Shown here: piece by piece, positions 8,400 through 17,249 of the stretch
How positions within the stretch are numbered: the stretch's first letter is position 1
How the letters are laid out: each line of letters begins with the position of its first letter
Assembly (NCBI GenBank): GCA_963773105.1
Contig: CAVZAA010000001.1
Location: 1 to 64,000, forward strand
Direction of reading: 5' to 3'
Length of the DNA: 64,000 nucleotides
DNA from: Trebonia sp963773105
GTDB lineage: Bacteria; Actinomycetota; Actinomycetes; Streptosporangiales; Streptosporangiaceae
The notes under the pieces: generated by a model
Database searches by the model: none
Told to the model about the DNA's origin: nothing
The model's input: the letters and a program-made list of their open reading frames with translations, nothing else
Made by a program: the position numbers and the translations under genes

Positions 8400-8650
8400 C
8401 GACTGTCCCGGACCGTCACTGTTGTTCAGGACTGCGGGTCAGCAGCTGGTCATACTTGGCGACGTCGGGCACGGGCCGGCCCTGGAGTAGTCCAGGGCCG
8501 TCCCGGAATCGCTCGTTTCCGGGACGGCGGGCGCCCCGCCGCGAACGCCCAGGCCGGGACGTCCCGAAACCCGTCCCGAAAGACGGCCTTGATCGTTGAG
8601 TTCCGGGACGGTTTCCGGGACGATCGGAGGATGCAGCCCGTCCCGGACCC
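8400..8650 (+). promoter_or_regulatory. CGTCCCG/CGGGACG operator array upstream of resolvase
   Basis: At least eight copies of CGTCCCG in either orientation occur in the ~240 bases before the resolvase start. They include a perfect inverted pair CCGTCCCGGAA / TTCCGGGACGG at about 8499-8528 with a short spacer, and direct copies at about 8556-8580 and 8601-8622. Arrays like this upstream of a serine resolvase are expected of a res recombination/autoregulation site. The last copy overlaps the first codons. Confidence 0.6.
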
Positions 8651-9263
8651 ACTTGCCGTGCGCACTAACACCGTCCGGATCGGCTACGCCCGCGTCTCCG
8701 GCCGGGCCCAAGACCACCAGATGCAGCTCGACGCCCTGGTGGCCGCGGACTGCCGCGAGGTGATCGTGGAGACCGCGAGCACCCGCGGGGCCCGGCCGAA
8801 GCTCACCGCGGCGCTCCGCGCCCTCAAGCCCGGCGACACCCTAGTGGTCTACAAGCCGGACCGGGTCGCCCGGTCGATGAAAGAGCTACTCGTGCTCCTG
8901 GAGGACGAGCTGCACGCCCGCGAGGTCGACCTCGAGATCCTCACCGGGATCTGCGCCGGCCTGCACAAGCCGAACGGGCAGACTATCGCCGACAAGATGC
9001 TGTTCATGGTCGCGGCGATGGCCGCCGAGATGGAACGCGACCTCATCCACGAGCGCACCATGGACGGCCTGGCCGCCGCGGCCGCCCAAGGGCGGTACGG
9101 CGGGCGGCCCGCCGCCGTCGACGACGACACCCTCGCTATCGCCCGCGCCCGCCGGACCCGCGGCGAGTCCGTCACCTCGATCGCCGCTCACCTGAAGGTC
9201 GGCCGGTCCACGCTGTACCGGGCCCTGGCCGAGACAGAGGTCACCGCCGCCGCGAGCGGCTGA
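8631..9263 (+). CDS. Serine recombinase (resolvase/invertase family)
   Basis: The 210-aa protein has the resolvase catalytic domain: RIGYARVS with nucleophile Ser23, LVVYKPDRVARSMKELL with the conserved Arg pair near residue 80, and MVAAMAAEMERDLIHERTMDG for the long E helix. A C-terminal helix-turn-helix follows (GESVTSIAAHLKVGRSTLYR, about residues 175-195). The start is the ATG at 8631, preceded by CGGAGG six bases upstream. It would recombine at the repeat array just upstream, resolving cointegrates of a plasmid or transposon. It appears intact. It is divergent in origin from the fragments at 6605-7123. Confidence 0.9.
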   Translation: MQPVPDPLAVRTNTVRIGYARVSGRAQDHQMQLDALVAADCREVIVETASTRGARPKLTAALRALKPGDTLVVYKPDRVARSMKELLVLLEDELHAREVDLEILTGICAGLHKPNGQTIADKMLFMVAAMAAEMERDLIHERTMDGLAAAAAQGRYGGRPAAVDDDTLAIARARRTRGESVTSIAAHLKVGRSTLYRALAETEVTAAASG

Positions 9264-9942
9264 CCTCAGCCCTGTCCGGCAGGAGGTCGACAGCGATCAA
9301 ATGGCGCGCGGCCGCACTGGGCCTGCGCGCCGTTCGCCGGACGCCCCTGGACCGCGGTGGGGCGCCCGGCGCGCCTGGCCTTTCCTCCTCGGCCCGCCCG
9401 GGCGGCGGCCGCGGTCCCGCGCGGGCCACCGGGACCAGCCCGAGCTCCTTCTCGACAGATGACTCGCCTCGGCGATCCGGTTCCAGTCGCCGTGCACCCG
9501 GACCGGGCGCCCGTCCATCCGGGCCAGCAACGCGACGATGTGAACGTGGTTGTCGCCGTGGTGGACCGCAACCCAGCGAACGCCCTGGTCCTCGTCGCCT
9601 CGCTCGGACAGTCCGGTCCGGTGCATGACCTCGGCGGCGATCGCCTGCCACGCGCCGTCGCCGAGAACAAGGTTGCCGGGTGCGGTCCGGAGCGCGCAGC
9701 GCCACACCGGCCTGTCCGGGACCTTGTCGTGGGCCAGCCCCAGCGGCACCTCGAGGAGCCGGGCGAGCCGGTGCACGTGGCGGCCCTTGGTGCCGGTGCC
9801 GGGAGGCTTTGAGCGCAGCAGGGTCTCCGCCCCAGGTGGCGGCCAGGTGCGGGCTGACGTGCTCGTTGTCCCGGCCAGGGCCGAACAGGTAGCGCAGCAG
9901 CCCGTGCGGCCTGGCGCCGCGGCTGACGACCCGTCCGATCAC
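9241..9942 (-). pseudogene. Relaxase (plasmid mobilisation), two frameshifts
   Basis: From a GTG at 9942 the minus strand reads the relaxase N-terminus VIGRVVSRGARPHGLLRYLF, followed by GPGRDNEHVSPHLAATWGG. The frame then shifts at about 9830 to HVHRLARLLEVPLGLAHDKV and the histidine motif HGDNHVHIVALLARM near 9538-9582. It shifts back near 9460 to VEKELGLVPVARA. The catalytic N-terminal domain of an actinobacterial mobilisation relaxase is recognisable, but the C-terminal remainder is missing. The gene would nick oriT and pilot transfer; here it is a relic unless both shifts are sequencing errors. Confidence 0.7.
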
Positions 9943-10090
9943 CTGTGCCGCCTGACCTTCCGGCGCGCGGCGATCGCCATCGTCGAGCTCCTCGACCTCC
10001 TGCCAGACCTTGAGGACGATGCGCTCGATCACATGCCTGACCTGGCCGGTGGCGCCGCGCTCGTGTTCCTGGAGGCTGTAGGCAGTGCTG
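9943..10090 (-). pseudogene. Possible MobC-like mobilisation protein tail
   Basis: Immediately upstream of the relaxase start the same frame reads ERGATGQVRHVIERIVLKVW and then QEVEELDDGDRRAPEGQAAQ, a helical charged segment of the kind that ends relaxosome accessory proteins. No N-terminal part is recognisable beyond about 10090. Confidence 0.3.
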
Positions 10091-10369
10091 AATGAGCAGG
10101 AGATCGCTGAATACAACGACTGGAACTTTATAACCGGAGGCAGTTCCGTCTGGAGATCAAGGACCGATACGAGGCCGGCAGCAGCGACGATGGCGCGCAG
10201 CGTCGAACAATCACCCAAAGCCATGCCGTCCGGCGCTTGACGACTATGCGGGCCTGCACCTACTATCCGCATTCACCAGAAGTCATTGAGTTGAGGGTGT
10301 GTGAGAAGTTCCTGCGGGGCTAACGCGCAGGCTGAAATGTAGTGCTGTAATGACGCGCGAGGGGCTGGG

Positions 10370-11713
10370 ATGAAACGGCTTGTGCTCCTGGCCTCCTTGC
10401 TGTTCCTGGCTGCGGCTTGCAGTAACGTGTCCGGCAACGTCGGCGTAGGCTATGAGCTGGGACCGGTTGAGTTCTCGGCTACCTTCTCGATTCATGCTGA
10501 CGGGAGCATCTCAGTTGGCGGGTCGGTCGGCCTGGTTACCGAGATCGGCGTTTTCTCGCTGAGCGCTGACATCGAGGCGAATTCCCAGCCAGCCCCAGAT
10601 GAGACGTTGCTTTTCATCCGGCACCGCGTCGCGCGCGGAGTCGTTGACACTGAATACGACATTGGCACGGGAGAGGACGTCACGGTCGTCCTGAACGGGC
10701 TCACCACCGTAAACGTCTCGGATCACGAGGTCACCATCGATGCCTCGAAGGGAAACGTAAAAGAGGTAACCATCCGCAATGAGGCAGTCCCGCCGTCGCC
10801 AGCCCAGCAGGCGCAGCCGTCACCGGGCGGCGGCCTGCGACTGCTGCGCACGATCAAGAGCAGCACGGTCTCGATTGTCACTGTCTCCTGGTCACCTGAT
10901 GGCCGGCTGATCGCCGATGCCGGCGAAAGTGGTGAGTCAGGTGACCCGACTACGGCGGAGATCCGGCGTGTAAGCGACGGGTCGCTCGTTTCCACGCACG
11001 GCGGCTTGACGCATTTCGTACAGGACATCAGCTGGTCCCCGAACGGGGCGCTTATAGCGGCGGCCGACCAGGGCTGTTCCTGCACGCGCATCTGGAATGC
11101 CCCCAGCGGGCAGGCCACGGCAACGATCGACGACTACGCTAACCAGATTAGCTGGTCACCCGATAGCGGGTACGTCGTTACCTCGGGCTTCGGTGACCAC
11201 CCCACCGTATGGAACGCCTCGACCGGCGGGCAGGTCAGCTCGTTCGGCGGCTATCCCGCGTTCGGCAACCTGGCGGCCTGGGCGCCGCACGGCAACCTGG
11301 TCAGCGGGGGCGGGGAGATATGGGACGCCCCGTCCGGCCGGCAGGTTCAGGCATTCAACGGCCTCAATCGTGGGCAGTTCAACACGTTCGCCTGGTCGCC
11401 GGACGCTCGCAGGATCGTCTCGCTCGGCATCAGCAACCTGGTCGACTGGGATGCCTCTACGGGCGCGACCATATGGGACGTGCCCCCGCCCGATGACTGC
11501 GGCCTGCTCGCGTGGTCTCCGGACGGGACGTACATCGCCTGCGCGGGTGACACCGGGCAGGCAAGTGTGCTGTACGCCAGTTCGGGACAGCTGGCCGGGA
11601 ATTTCGGTCTCCCCGACGGCAACCAGGTGGACGCGCTTGCATGGTCGCCCGACGGCCGCTACATCGCCACGGTAAGCGACGGCGTGATCCGCCTGTGGGC
11701 CGCGCCTAGGTAA
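10370..11713 (+). CDS. WD40-like beta-propeller lipoprotein
   Basis: The 447-aa protein begins with a lipoprotein signal (MKRLVLLASLLFLAAACS; lipobox LAAAC, Cys17). A ~110-residue beta-rich unique domain follows, then a Gln/Pro linker, then about seven repeats ending in SWSPDG/AWSPDG with IWNA or VWNA strands, typical of WD40 propellers. It is probably anchored outside the cytoplasmic membrane and binds a partner. No enzyme motif is seen. Its start is preceded by GAGGGGCTGGG. It stands alone between the mobilisation relics and the secreted-protein pair. Confidence 0.75.
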   Translation: MKRLVLLASLLFLAAACSNVSGNVGVGYELGPVEFSATFSIHADGSISVGGSVGLVTEIGVFSLSADIEANSQPAPDETLLFIRHRVARGVVDTEYDIGTGEDVTVVLNGLTTVNVSDHEVTIDASKGNVKEVTIRNEAVPPSPAQQAQPSPGGGLRLLRTIKSSTVSIVTVSWSPDGRLIADAGESGESGDPTTAEIRRVSDGSLVSTHGGLTHFVQDISWSPNGALIAAADQGCSCTRIWNAPSGQATATIDDYANQISWSPDSGYVVTSGFGDHPTVWNASTGGQVSSFGGYPAFGNLAAWAPHGNLVSGGGEIWDAPSGRQVQAFNGLNRGQFNTFAWSPDARRIVSLGISNLVDWDASTGATIWDVPPPDDCGLLAWSPDGTYIACAGDTGQASVLYASSGQLAGNFGLPDGNQVDALAWSPDGRYIATVSDGVIRLWAAPR

Positions 11714-12168
11714 CCGTCCGCCTCAAGCCGAAGTCCGGGGTTTACTGGTGAGCTCGCGTATTTAAGTGTCACGAGTTCTCCTACGCTCCAGGCGTACCGA
11801 TTAGCCCCCAGTCACCGGACATTTTCGCGGACCACTCAGCTGAGACGGTATCGCCGCAGATCGGCTTGTACGCGAGGGGAGGGCGAGTGTCGTCTCGATG
11901 AGCGATCCCCTAACGGACAGTCCTAGGGGGCCCGTCCGGGATGGACGGCGGCCGGGGCTGACGACTGCCGGCCCGGGAGGCCCAGGGAGGGGCTCCGTGG
12001 CCTCCGAGGCAGGCTTTCTTTGCAGGCGGGGCAGCTTCATGTCCGGGGCTCTTCTTGCTGATTTGCTGGGGCGGCCGCGTCTGGCATGGCCAGGAAGCAC
12101 GCACCAGAGCGATGTCCAGTTGCCGACAGGCGAAGCGTCAACTGGCAGGCCCACCATCAACGAGCCCC
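11714..12168. other. Intergenic stretch, no gene seen
   Basis: Open frames of about 100-140 codons exist on both strands (11898-12200 plus, 11801-12223 minus), but they are Pro/Arg/Gly-rich and show no recognisable motif. No hairpin terminator is obvious. Confidence 0.4.
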
Positions 12169-12813
12169 CTAAGGATGCGGAAGAGCCTCGACCTGCTTGA
12201 GTGCCGCAGGGCTTAGATTGCACGCGGAACCTACCTTGGGAGATCGGGCTACGCAGTCGACCCCGACTTGGTACAACGTGACCGCGTAATCCTGGGTTCC
12301 GCGCCGGTACTTCAGTCGGATGCCGGCCGCATAGTACGTCTGACCGTCCCGGTCACCGCTGAAGGCGTAGTAGATCGCAATTGGATGACCGGCGGTGAGC
12401 GCGTACCCGGCGAGCGGCCGCACTGGGGCCGTGCCGTGACCGACGGGGGCATTCCGTATTGGCCAGCCCTGACCGCCCGACAGCCAATCCTTGCTTGGCA
12501 CCAAGCCCACGCCGACCATGTGCGGGAGCGGGAATCCGGGGAGCGGAACCAGTGTCGCCGATTCCAGCACGACCGATCCGGTCCGGATCGCGGTCGGAAC
12601 GCCGGCAAATGTCGGCTCTCCCGGTGCAGCACCCCCCGTTTCAGAGTTCAGGCCCGCCACCGTGTAGGGGGCGTCCGCATCGGAGGCACTGGTGCACCCC
12701 GTGAGCAGCAAAGCAAGGCCGATGACAACCAGACTCACTCCGCCCAGGGAGCGCAGCGACCTGGTAAGGCCGCGGCTGCGCGCCGTGGCCGTACCGCGCT
12801 TGGTGCTCGTCAC
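12169..12813 (-). CDS. Putative lipoprotein, unknown function
   Basis: The 214-aa protein starts at GTG 12811-12813, overlapping the stop of the upstream gene by four bases (GTGA), which indicates translational coupling. An Arg-rich N-terminus is followed by SLVVIGLALLLTGC, a lipobox with the lipidated Cys near residue 39. The mature part has a proline-rich beta region (VVLESATLVPLPGFPLPHMV) and a C-terminal domain with IRLKYRRGTQDYAVTLYQVG and two cysteines. No family is recognised. It probably works with the secreted protein encoded just upstream. Confidence 0.7.
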   Translation of the reverse strand: MTSTKRGTATARSRGLTRSLRSLGGVSLVVIGLALLLTGCTSASDADAPYTVAGLNSETGGAAPGEPTFAGVPTAIRTGSVVLESATLVPLPGFPLPHMVGVGLVPSKDWLSGGQGWPIRNAPVGHGTAPVRPLAGYALTAGHPIAIYYAFSGDRDGQTYYAAGIRLKYRRGTQDYAVTLYQVGVDCVARSPKVGSACNLSPAALKQVEALPHP

Positions 12814-13970
12814 TGTGTGTTGTAGACCAGGTGCCAGGTGGACACCGGACTGCTTGTCCCGCACAGGTACACCGTCGCCCCTCCCTTGGGATTCGAATAT
12901 TCGTACCCGTTGGTGGAGTCGTATCCGGTGTGGCCGCTGAAGGTAAAGCCAAAGACAGTGGATATCGTGTCGTACGACACGCCGGTGCTGCTGTAGTGGC
13001 TCCAGGTATTGGGCTGCGAGGTGCTGCTGGCCGTCAGTTCGGCATACCCGTTTGGATCCTTCAGGCAGCCGCCGTAGGGATTTCCGGGCGGCTGGTTCGA
13101 TCCGGGGATTATGTCACCGTCCCAGTCAGCGGCCATCGTGCGGTACGCGCTGCCGCAGGATTCGGCGCTGTCAGCTTCCTGATCGATGTAATCGAAGTGA
13201 GCATCGATGTATTTTATGTAGTTTGGCCCGTAGAAAAGGGCGCCCGTCGTGCCCCCGGAGTTTGTGACCGTCTCCGTCCCAGTGCTGTTCCAGTTCTCGT
13301 CGTTCTCCGACGTGCCGACAGTGAACGTGCTATCCGCGCTCTCCTCGTACGAGTATTCCGCAGAGACCGTGACTCCAGTGCCGCCGATGACGTGCATCTC
13401 GCCGATGCGGGTGGCCACGTCGTCCGTTCGGCCGATCGTCGTCCACGTGCAAGGTGGGGGCACGATTACGTTAGGCACGCTGTCAGCCGAGCCACGATGG
13501 GCGGCGGCATGGGCGTCAACTACCGTGGAGGGGTTATAGGCAGGGAGCGTTTCGAGGGTAGCGGTTCCAGGACTGGCGGCGCTGGCTGCGACAGTCGCAT
13601 AAGTACTGGTCGTTCCCAGCGCAGACACCACGACGGTGTGCGTGTTGATGGTCCCTTGGGTCGGGGAGGTGACGCTCTCCGCCGCCGTCGAGTCCGGAAT
13701 CGGCACGGAGAAGCTCGTGCCGCTTGTAATTTGTTGTGTGGCCAGGATGGGATCGGTTGTTGTCCCGCCTACGGCGGCGTCGGTAAGGTCGGGCACGCCT
13801 TCCACTATCACCTGAACGGGCGACGAAGCGCTCGCACTGGACGGCAGAGTCCCGGTAACCGAGGCAAGGAATGTGGCCGCGTGCGCGGGTTTCGCGGTGG
13901 TCAGTGACACCGCGACGAGTCCGCATGCACCCCCGATAGCAATGCACTTGACCCAACTTCTGTTCTGCAA
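12810..13970 (-). CDS. Secreted Thr/Ser-rich protein, unknown function
   Basis: The start is taken as TTG 13968-13970, four bases after GGAGG; the frame is open further upstream to 14084. The N-terminus (NRSWVKCIAIGGACGLVAVS, ending in PAHA) is a Sec signal peptide. The ~385-aa mature protein is rich in Thr, Ser, Gly and Asn, with repeated VTVS/TVGTS strands, aromatic patches and a few cysteines, looking like an extracellular beta-sandwich protein. No catalytic motif is recognised. It is translationally coupled to the lipoprotein gene at 12169, so the two are likely partners at the cell surface. Confidence 0.65.
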   Translation of the reverse strand: MQNRSWVKCIAIGGACGLVAVSLTTAKPAHAATFLASVTGTLPSSASASSPVQVIVEGVPDLTDAAVGGTTTDPILATQQITSGTSFSVPIPDSTAAESVTSPTQGTINTHTVVVSALGTTSTYATVAASAASPGTATLETLPAYNPSTVVDAHAAAHRGSADSVPNVIVPPPCTWTTIGRTDDVATRIGEMHVIGGTGVTVSAEYSYEESADSTFTVGTSENDENWNSTGTETVTNSGGTTGALFYGPNYIKYIDAHFDYIDQEADSAESCGSAYRTMAADWDGDIIPGSNQPPGNPYGGCLKDPNGYAELTASSTSQPNTWSHYSSTGVSYDTISTVFGFTFSGHTGYDSTNGYEYSNPKGGATVYLCGTSSPVSTWHLVYNTQ

Positions 13971-14714
13971 TTCTCCTCCGTGTTCGACCGAAGCTAAGAT
14001 GATGACACCGTGAATTACGAGAGTGCAGCACGAAAGACGGGCTGATCGCCCGCACAACTGTGCCCTGCTCGGTAGCTCGCCCAAAGAGAGTAGAGATTAG
14101 ATCGCGTTCCTCAGGGCTGGGCGACCCCGACCGGGGGTGAAACGCGATTGACCACACGAATGCTCTCATTCGCGCAAGATCAGTGTCAAGGCCACATTCG
14201 AGTACCCAGGCACACAAAATACGTCCAGGCGCCCCAGCCCCGCTGGTGGGCTTTTTGTAGTCTCGGCGCCCGGGCGGACACGAGCACGCCGGGGCGTTTG
14301 CCTTCGCGCCAGCCGACCGGCGTTAGAGGCCAGCCGGGCGGGAGCGGAGCGGGAGCTCGGCTGCGCGGGGCCCGCTGTCCGGTTGCGGGCGGGATGAAGG
14401 TAAGGGTTTTGGGCCTGTTGTGCGACTTATCTCTGTGAACCTTGCTGATCCCGTGGTGAGAGTGGATGGTTGCCGCGGGCCCCATCCTGACCGGCGCGAC
14501 TGCGCCCTTGGCGGAGGCAATGGCGGTTGTGGTGGTTTGGGCGGTGACCGGGCGCGGGCTGGCTGGGCATCGCGTGACCGGGGCCACGGTGCGGCACGCC
14601 GGGCCCGGCGCCCGCCGGGCGGGGTGATCGCCTCTGGCCGGCCCGCCCGCTGTGCCGTAGCCTTTGCGGATCTGCCAGGCGGCGGGCCCGGCAGGTCGCC
14701 GCGCGGAGGCCTGG
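13971..14714. other. Intergenic stretch between divergent genes, no gene seen
   Basis: The stretch holds the upstream regions of the secreted-protein gene (minus) and of the sigma-factor gene (plus). Long frames on both strands between 14186 and 14700 are antisense or GC-bias shadows. No specific promoter motif can be assigned with confidence. Confidence 0.4.
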
Positions 14715-15284
14715 GTGGGTGAGGAGCGGATCTGCCCGCGCGACGCCGCCGAGCTCGCCGCGTGCTTCGCCGCACACGCCGGGAACTTGTTCGGGTATGC
14801 CCGGGTGCTGGCCCGCGGGGACCAGGCGCTGGCCGATGACCTGGTGCAGGCGGCCTTTGAGGCAGCGGCCCGGGACTGGGCGACCGTGCGGTGCCTGGCC
14901 GAGGCGCAGCGCCGGGCCTGGCTGCGGACGACGGTGGCCAACAAAGCGGTGAGCGGCTTCCGGCGTGAGGCGGCCTGGCGGGACCGGCTGCCACGGATCG
15001 AGGCCCGGTACCGCACAGCCGAGACGGACCTCCCGGCGCAGGCTTTTACCTCGATCGTGCTGGAGCGGTGCTGGAAGATCATCAAGGACATGCCCGGCCG
15101 GCAGCACGCCGTCGCGGCGCTGCGCTGGCAGCACGGGATGAAGCCAACCGAGATCGCCGCCGCCCTGGGCATGGCCGACAGCACGGTGAACGTGCACCTG
15201 ACCCGGGCACGCCGGCGGCTGATCGCCCAGCTGGGACCGGATTACCCCTTTGCCAGCGACGACGGGGAAGGAAGTTCGTCATGA
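14715..15284 (+). CDS. ECF-type RNA polymerase sigma factor
   Basis: The ~189-aa protein starts at GTG 14715 with GCGGAGG six bases upstream. Region 2 is seen in GYARVLARGDQALADDLVQA and AFEAAARDW. Region 4 is seen in PTEIAAALGMADSTVNVHLT with RARRRLIAQ. Length fits ECF sigma factors of the SigE-70/SigM type in actinomycetes. Its last codons overlap the start of the next gene (ATGA), so the two are coupled. The partner is a single-pass membrane protein expected to hold the sigma factor inactive until a signal arrives. Confidence 0.85.
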   Translation: MGEERICPRDAAELAACFAAHAGNLFGYARVLARGDQALADDLVQAAFEAAARDWATVRCLAEAQRRAWLRTTVANKAVSGFRREAAWRDRLPRIEARYRTAETDLPAQAFTSIVLERCWKIIKDMPGRQHAVAALRWQHGMKPTEIAAALGMADSTVNVHLTRARRRLIAQLGPDYPFASDDGEGSSS

Positions 15285-16834
15285 CCACCGGCCGGCGCGA
15301 GGCGGACAGCTCACGGGAAGACGCACTGGTGTGCCGGCTCTACCAGCAGGTCACCGAGCAGCAGGCGGCCCGGTTCGCCGCCGACTACGACATGGCAGCC
15401 GGCCTGGCCCGGTACCGCGCCTGGCTGGGCGAGCACACCGCCGCCCGGCAACAGGCCAGGCACCAAGGAATCCCGGCAGCGGTCCCCGCGCCACTGCCAC
15501 CCGCGCCGCCTGGCGCGCCGGCCCGCCCGCGGGGGCGCGTGCCGTCGCCCAGGCGCCGCTGGGGCGCGTGGCTGGCACCGGTCACCGCCGCGGCGCTGGT
15601 GGTGGCGGTCGCCGCCACGCTGGTGATCGTCCGCGACCTGCCGGACGGGCCTGTAAAGCCGCCGGCGCCGTCCTCGGCACCCGCGTCCCCGACGGGTCCC
15701 GTCGCTCCCATCGCCGGCGTCCCGCAGTACTACGTGACGCAGACCGAGCCGGCCTCGGGCACGGACTCGTGGAAGCTGGTGATCGGCGACACGTTCACCG
15801 GTAAGCGGCTGGCTACTATTGCGCCGCCCCGCGGCACCAGTTGGGGGGGCATGACGGGTGCGGCGGACGACCGGACGTTCGTCGTCAGCACCACTCCCAC
15901 GGGCTATTCCACTGGAAGTGTCCCCGTGACGTGGCACCTGCTACGAATTACGCCCGGCGAAAAACCCGGTTACCGGCTGACCAGACTGGCCATCCCTGAC
16001 ATGAAGCCCTGGTGCGTCGAGGCGATCGGCCTGTCCGGATCGGGGAAGGAGCTGGCGATGACGCTCGCCCCGGTTCCGACGAAATCCGATCCGAATCCGG
16101 CCCTCTGGATGCTGCGGACCTACTCGGTCGCCACCGGGAAGCTGCTAGGCAACTGGTCCGTGAACGGAACGACTTCCCTGGACATCGGGATCTCGGTCCC
16201 CGGTGTCGAGAGCCCGACGCTGAAATGGGTAAACGGTGACCGCGCCATAGCCTTCCATACCTATAACGCAACGAGCAACACAGGTCCGGCCATCCCGGAG
16301 AGCGTGCGGCTGCTCAATGTGACCGGGGGAAGCGGCAACCTGATCGCGGACAGCAAGGTCATCTGGTCAACCAAGGTCGCTGTGTCAGCGCTGGGCTTCA
16401 TCGACACCGTGCCCCTGGCCGGCCGCTGCCTGTGGAACGACGACGGGAGCACCCGGCCGCAGGTCACCACGGACGGAAAGACCATCGTGTGCATCGCTGG
16501 CTCGATCGGCGCCAAGCAGGGCCGCAGCCGCGTGACGTTCGAGTGGCTGGCCTACCCCGCCGGGGCGGCGCCGAAAGCGCCACACATCCTGTACAAGGTC
16601 GCCGTCGACGCGCTGCTGGGGCTCGACACCACGTCCAGCATCCTGTGGTCCGGCACGTCGGGCGGCCCGATGATCATCGAGTGGGCCACCGAGGCTCTGC
16701 CGCCGAACAAATATCACAATGGGCAGTGGGACACACACTTCGGGGTCGTCAGCCACGGCCAGTTCCACCCGCTGCCGCTCCCTCCTGTCTCGACTCCGGG
16801 GTCGCCCGGAAACGGGTCGCCCATCGCCTGGTAG
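15281..16834 (+). CDS. Membrane anti-sigma-like protein with extracytoplasmic propeller-like domain
   Basis: The 517-aa protein starts at ATG 15281, overlapping the sigma-factor stop. Residues 1-90 are cytoplasmic and include a helical part and a Pro/Ala/Arg linker. A membrane helix spans about residues 95-117 (WLAPVTAAALVVAVAATLVI). A Pro/Ser linker follows, then ~380 extracytoplasmic residues of repeated beta strands resembling a WD40/PQQ-like propeller. No zinc-finger HxxxCxxC motif is present, so the sigma-binding part is not of the classical ZAS type. Role as anti-sigma is inferred from coupling and topology. Confidence 0.7.
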   Translation: MTTGRREADSSREDALVCRLYQQVTEQQAARFAADYDMAAGLARYRAWLGEHTAARQQARHQGIPAAVPAPLPPAPPGAPARPRGRVPSPRRRWGAWLAPVTAAALVVAVAATLVIVRDLPDGPVKPPAPSSAPASPTGPVAPIAGVPQYYVTQTEPASGTDSWKLVIGDTFTGKRLATIAPPRGTSWGGMTGAADDRTFVVSTTPTGYSTGSVPVTWHLLRITPGEKPGYRLTRLAIPDMKPWCVEAIGLSGSGKELAMTLAPVPTKSDPNPALWMLRTYSVATGKLLGNWSVNGTTSLDIGISVPGVESPTLKWVNGDRAIAFHTYNATSNTGPAIPESVRLLNVTGGSGNLIADSKVIWSTKVAVSALGFIDTVPLAGRCLWNDDGSTRPQVTTDGKTIVCIAGSIGAKQGRSRVTFEWLAYPAGAAPKAPHILYKVAVDALLGLDTTSSILWSGTSGGPMIIEWATEALPPNKYHNGQWDTHFGVVSHGQFHPLPLPPVSTPGSPGNGSPIAW

Positions 16835-16981
16835 CGCGGCCGCAGCCGGACAGGCTTCGGGGGGACCAGCTGTGCCTAACGCACGCCTAAAACTGGCAAT
16901 TGCCTGGCGTCGTTCCTGGCCACGGCACTGATGCTGTGTCCCATGGTAAGGAGAAGCTCGACCACGGGCGACGGCTCACCC

Positions 16982-17231
16982 TTACCGCGTGCCCGCCTCC
17001 CCGGGCGCGGCCGGGCGGGCGGTCACTGTGATGTCGGCGCGCCACGCCTGGCCGTCGTCCAGCCTCCGCAGGTACACCGGGGCGGCGCCCGGTTCCCAGT
17101 CCAGTTCGCCCGGCCAGCTCCACGTCGCCGAGCCCGGCGATGGTGAAGACGCCCTCCAGCTTCAGCCATCGCTCGATCCGCGCGTGCAGCGCGCCGGCGA
17201 GCAGTTCCTCGTCACTGGCGCTCCCACCCAC
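16982..17231 (-). pseudogene. Small hypothetical protein, one frameshift
   Basis: The minus strand reads MGGSASDEELLAGALHARIE then RWLKLEGVFTIAGLGDVELAG in one frame. After removal of one G near 17112 it continues as ELDWEPGAAPVYLRRLDDGQ and AWRADITVTARP to a TAA at 16982-16984. The restored protein is about 82 residues, acidic and alpha/beta. It follows the DUF6907 gene by 18 bases in the same direction, so they form an operon. The single-base shift in a GGG run may be a sequencing error. No function is known to me. Confidence 0.55.
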
Positions 17232-17249
17232 GGCGGGCTCCTTCCTGCT

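Noticed and set aside
8416..8652. Minus-strand tail PVPDVAKYDQLL, resembling the C-terminus of an IstA-type transposase
   Set aside because: Only about a dozen suggestive residues, no supporting catalytic segment, and it lies within the repeat array.
11801..12223. Open frames on both strands between the WD40 lipoprotein and the next lipoprotein
   Set aside because: Low-complexity composition, no ribosome site and no recognisable motif.
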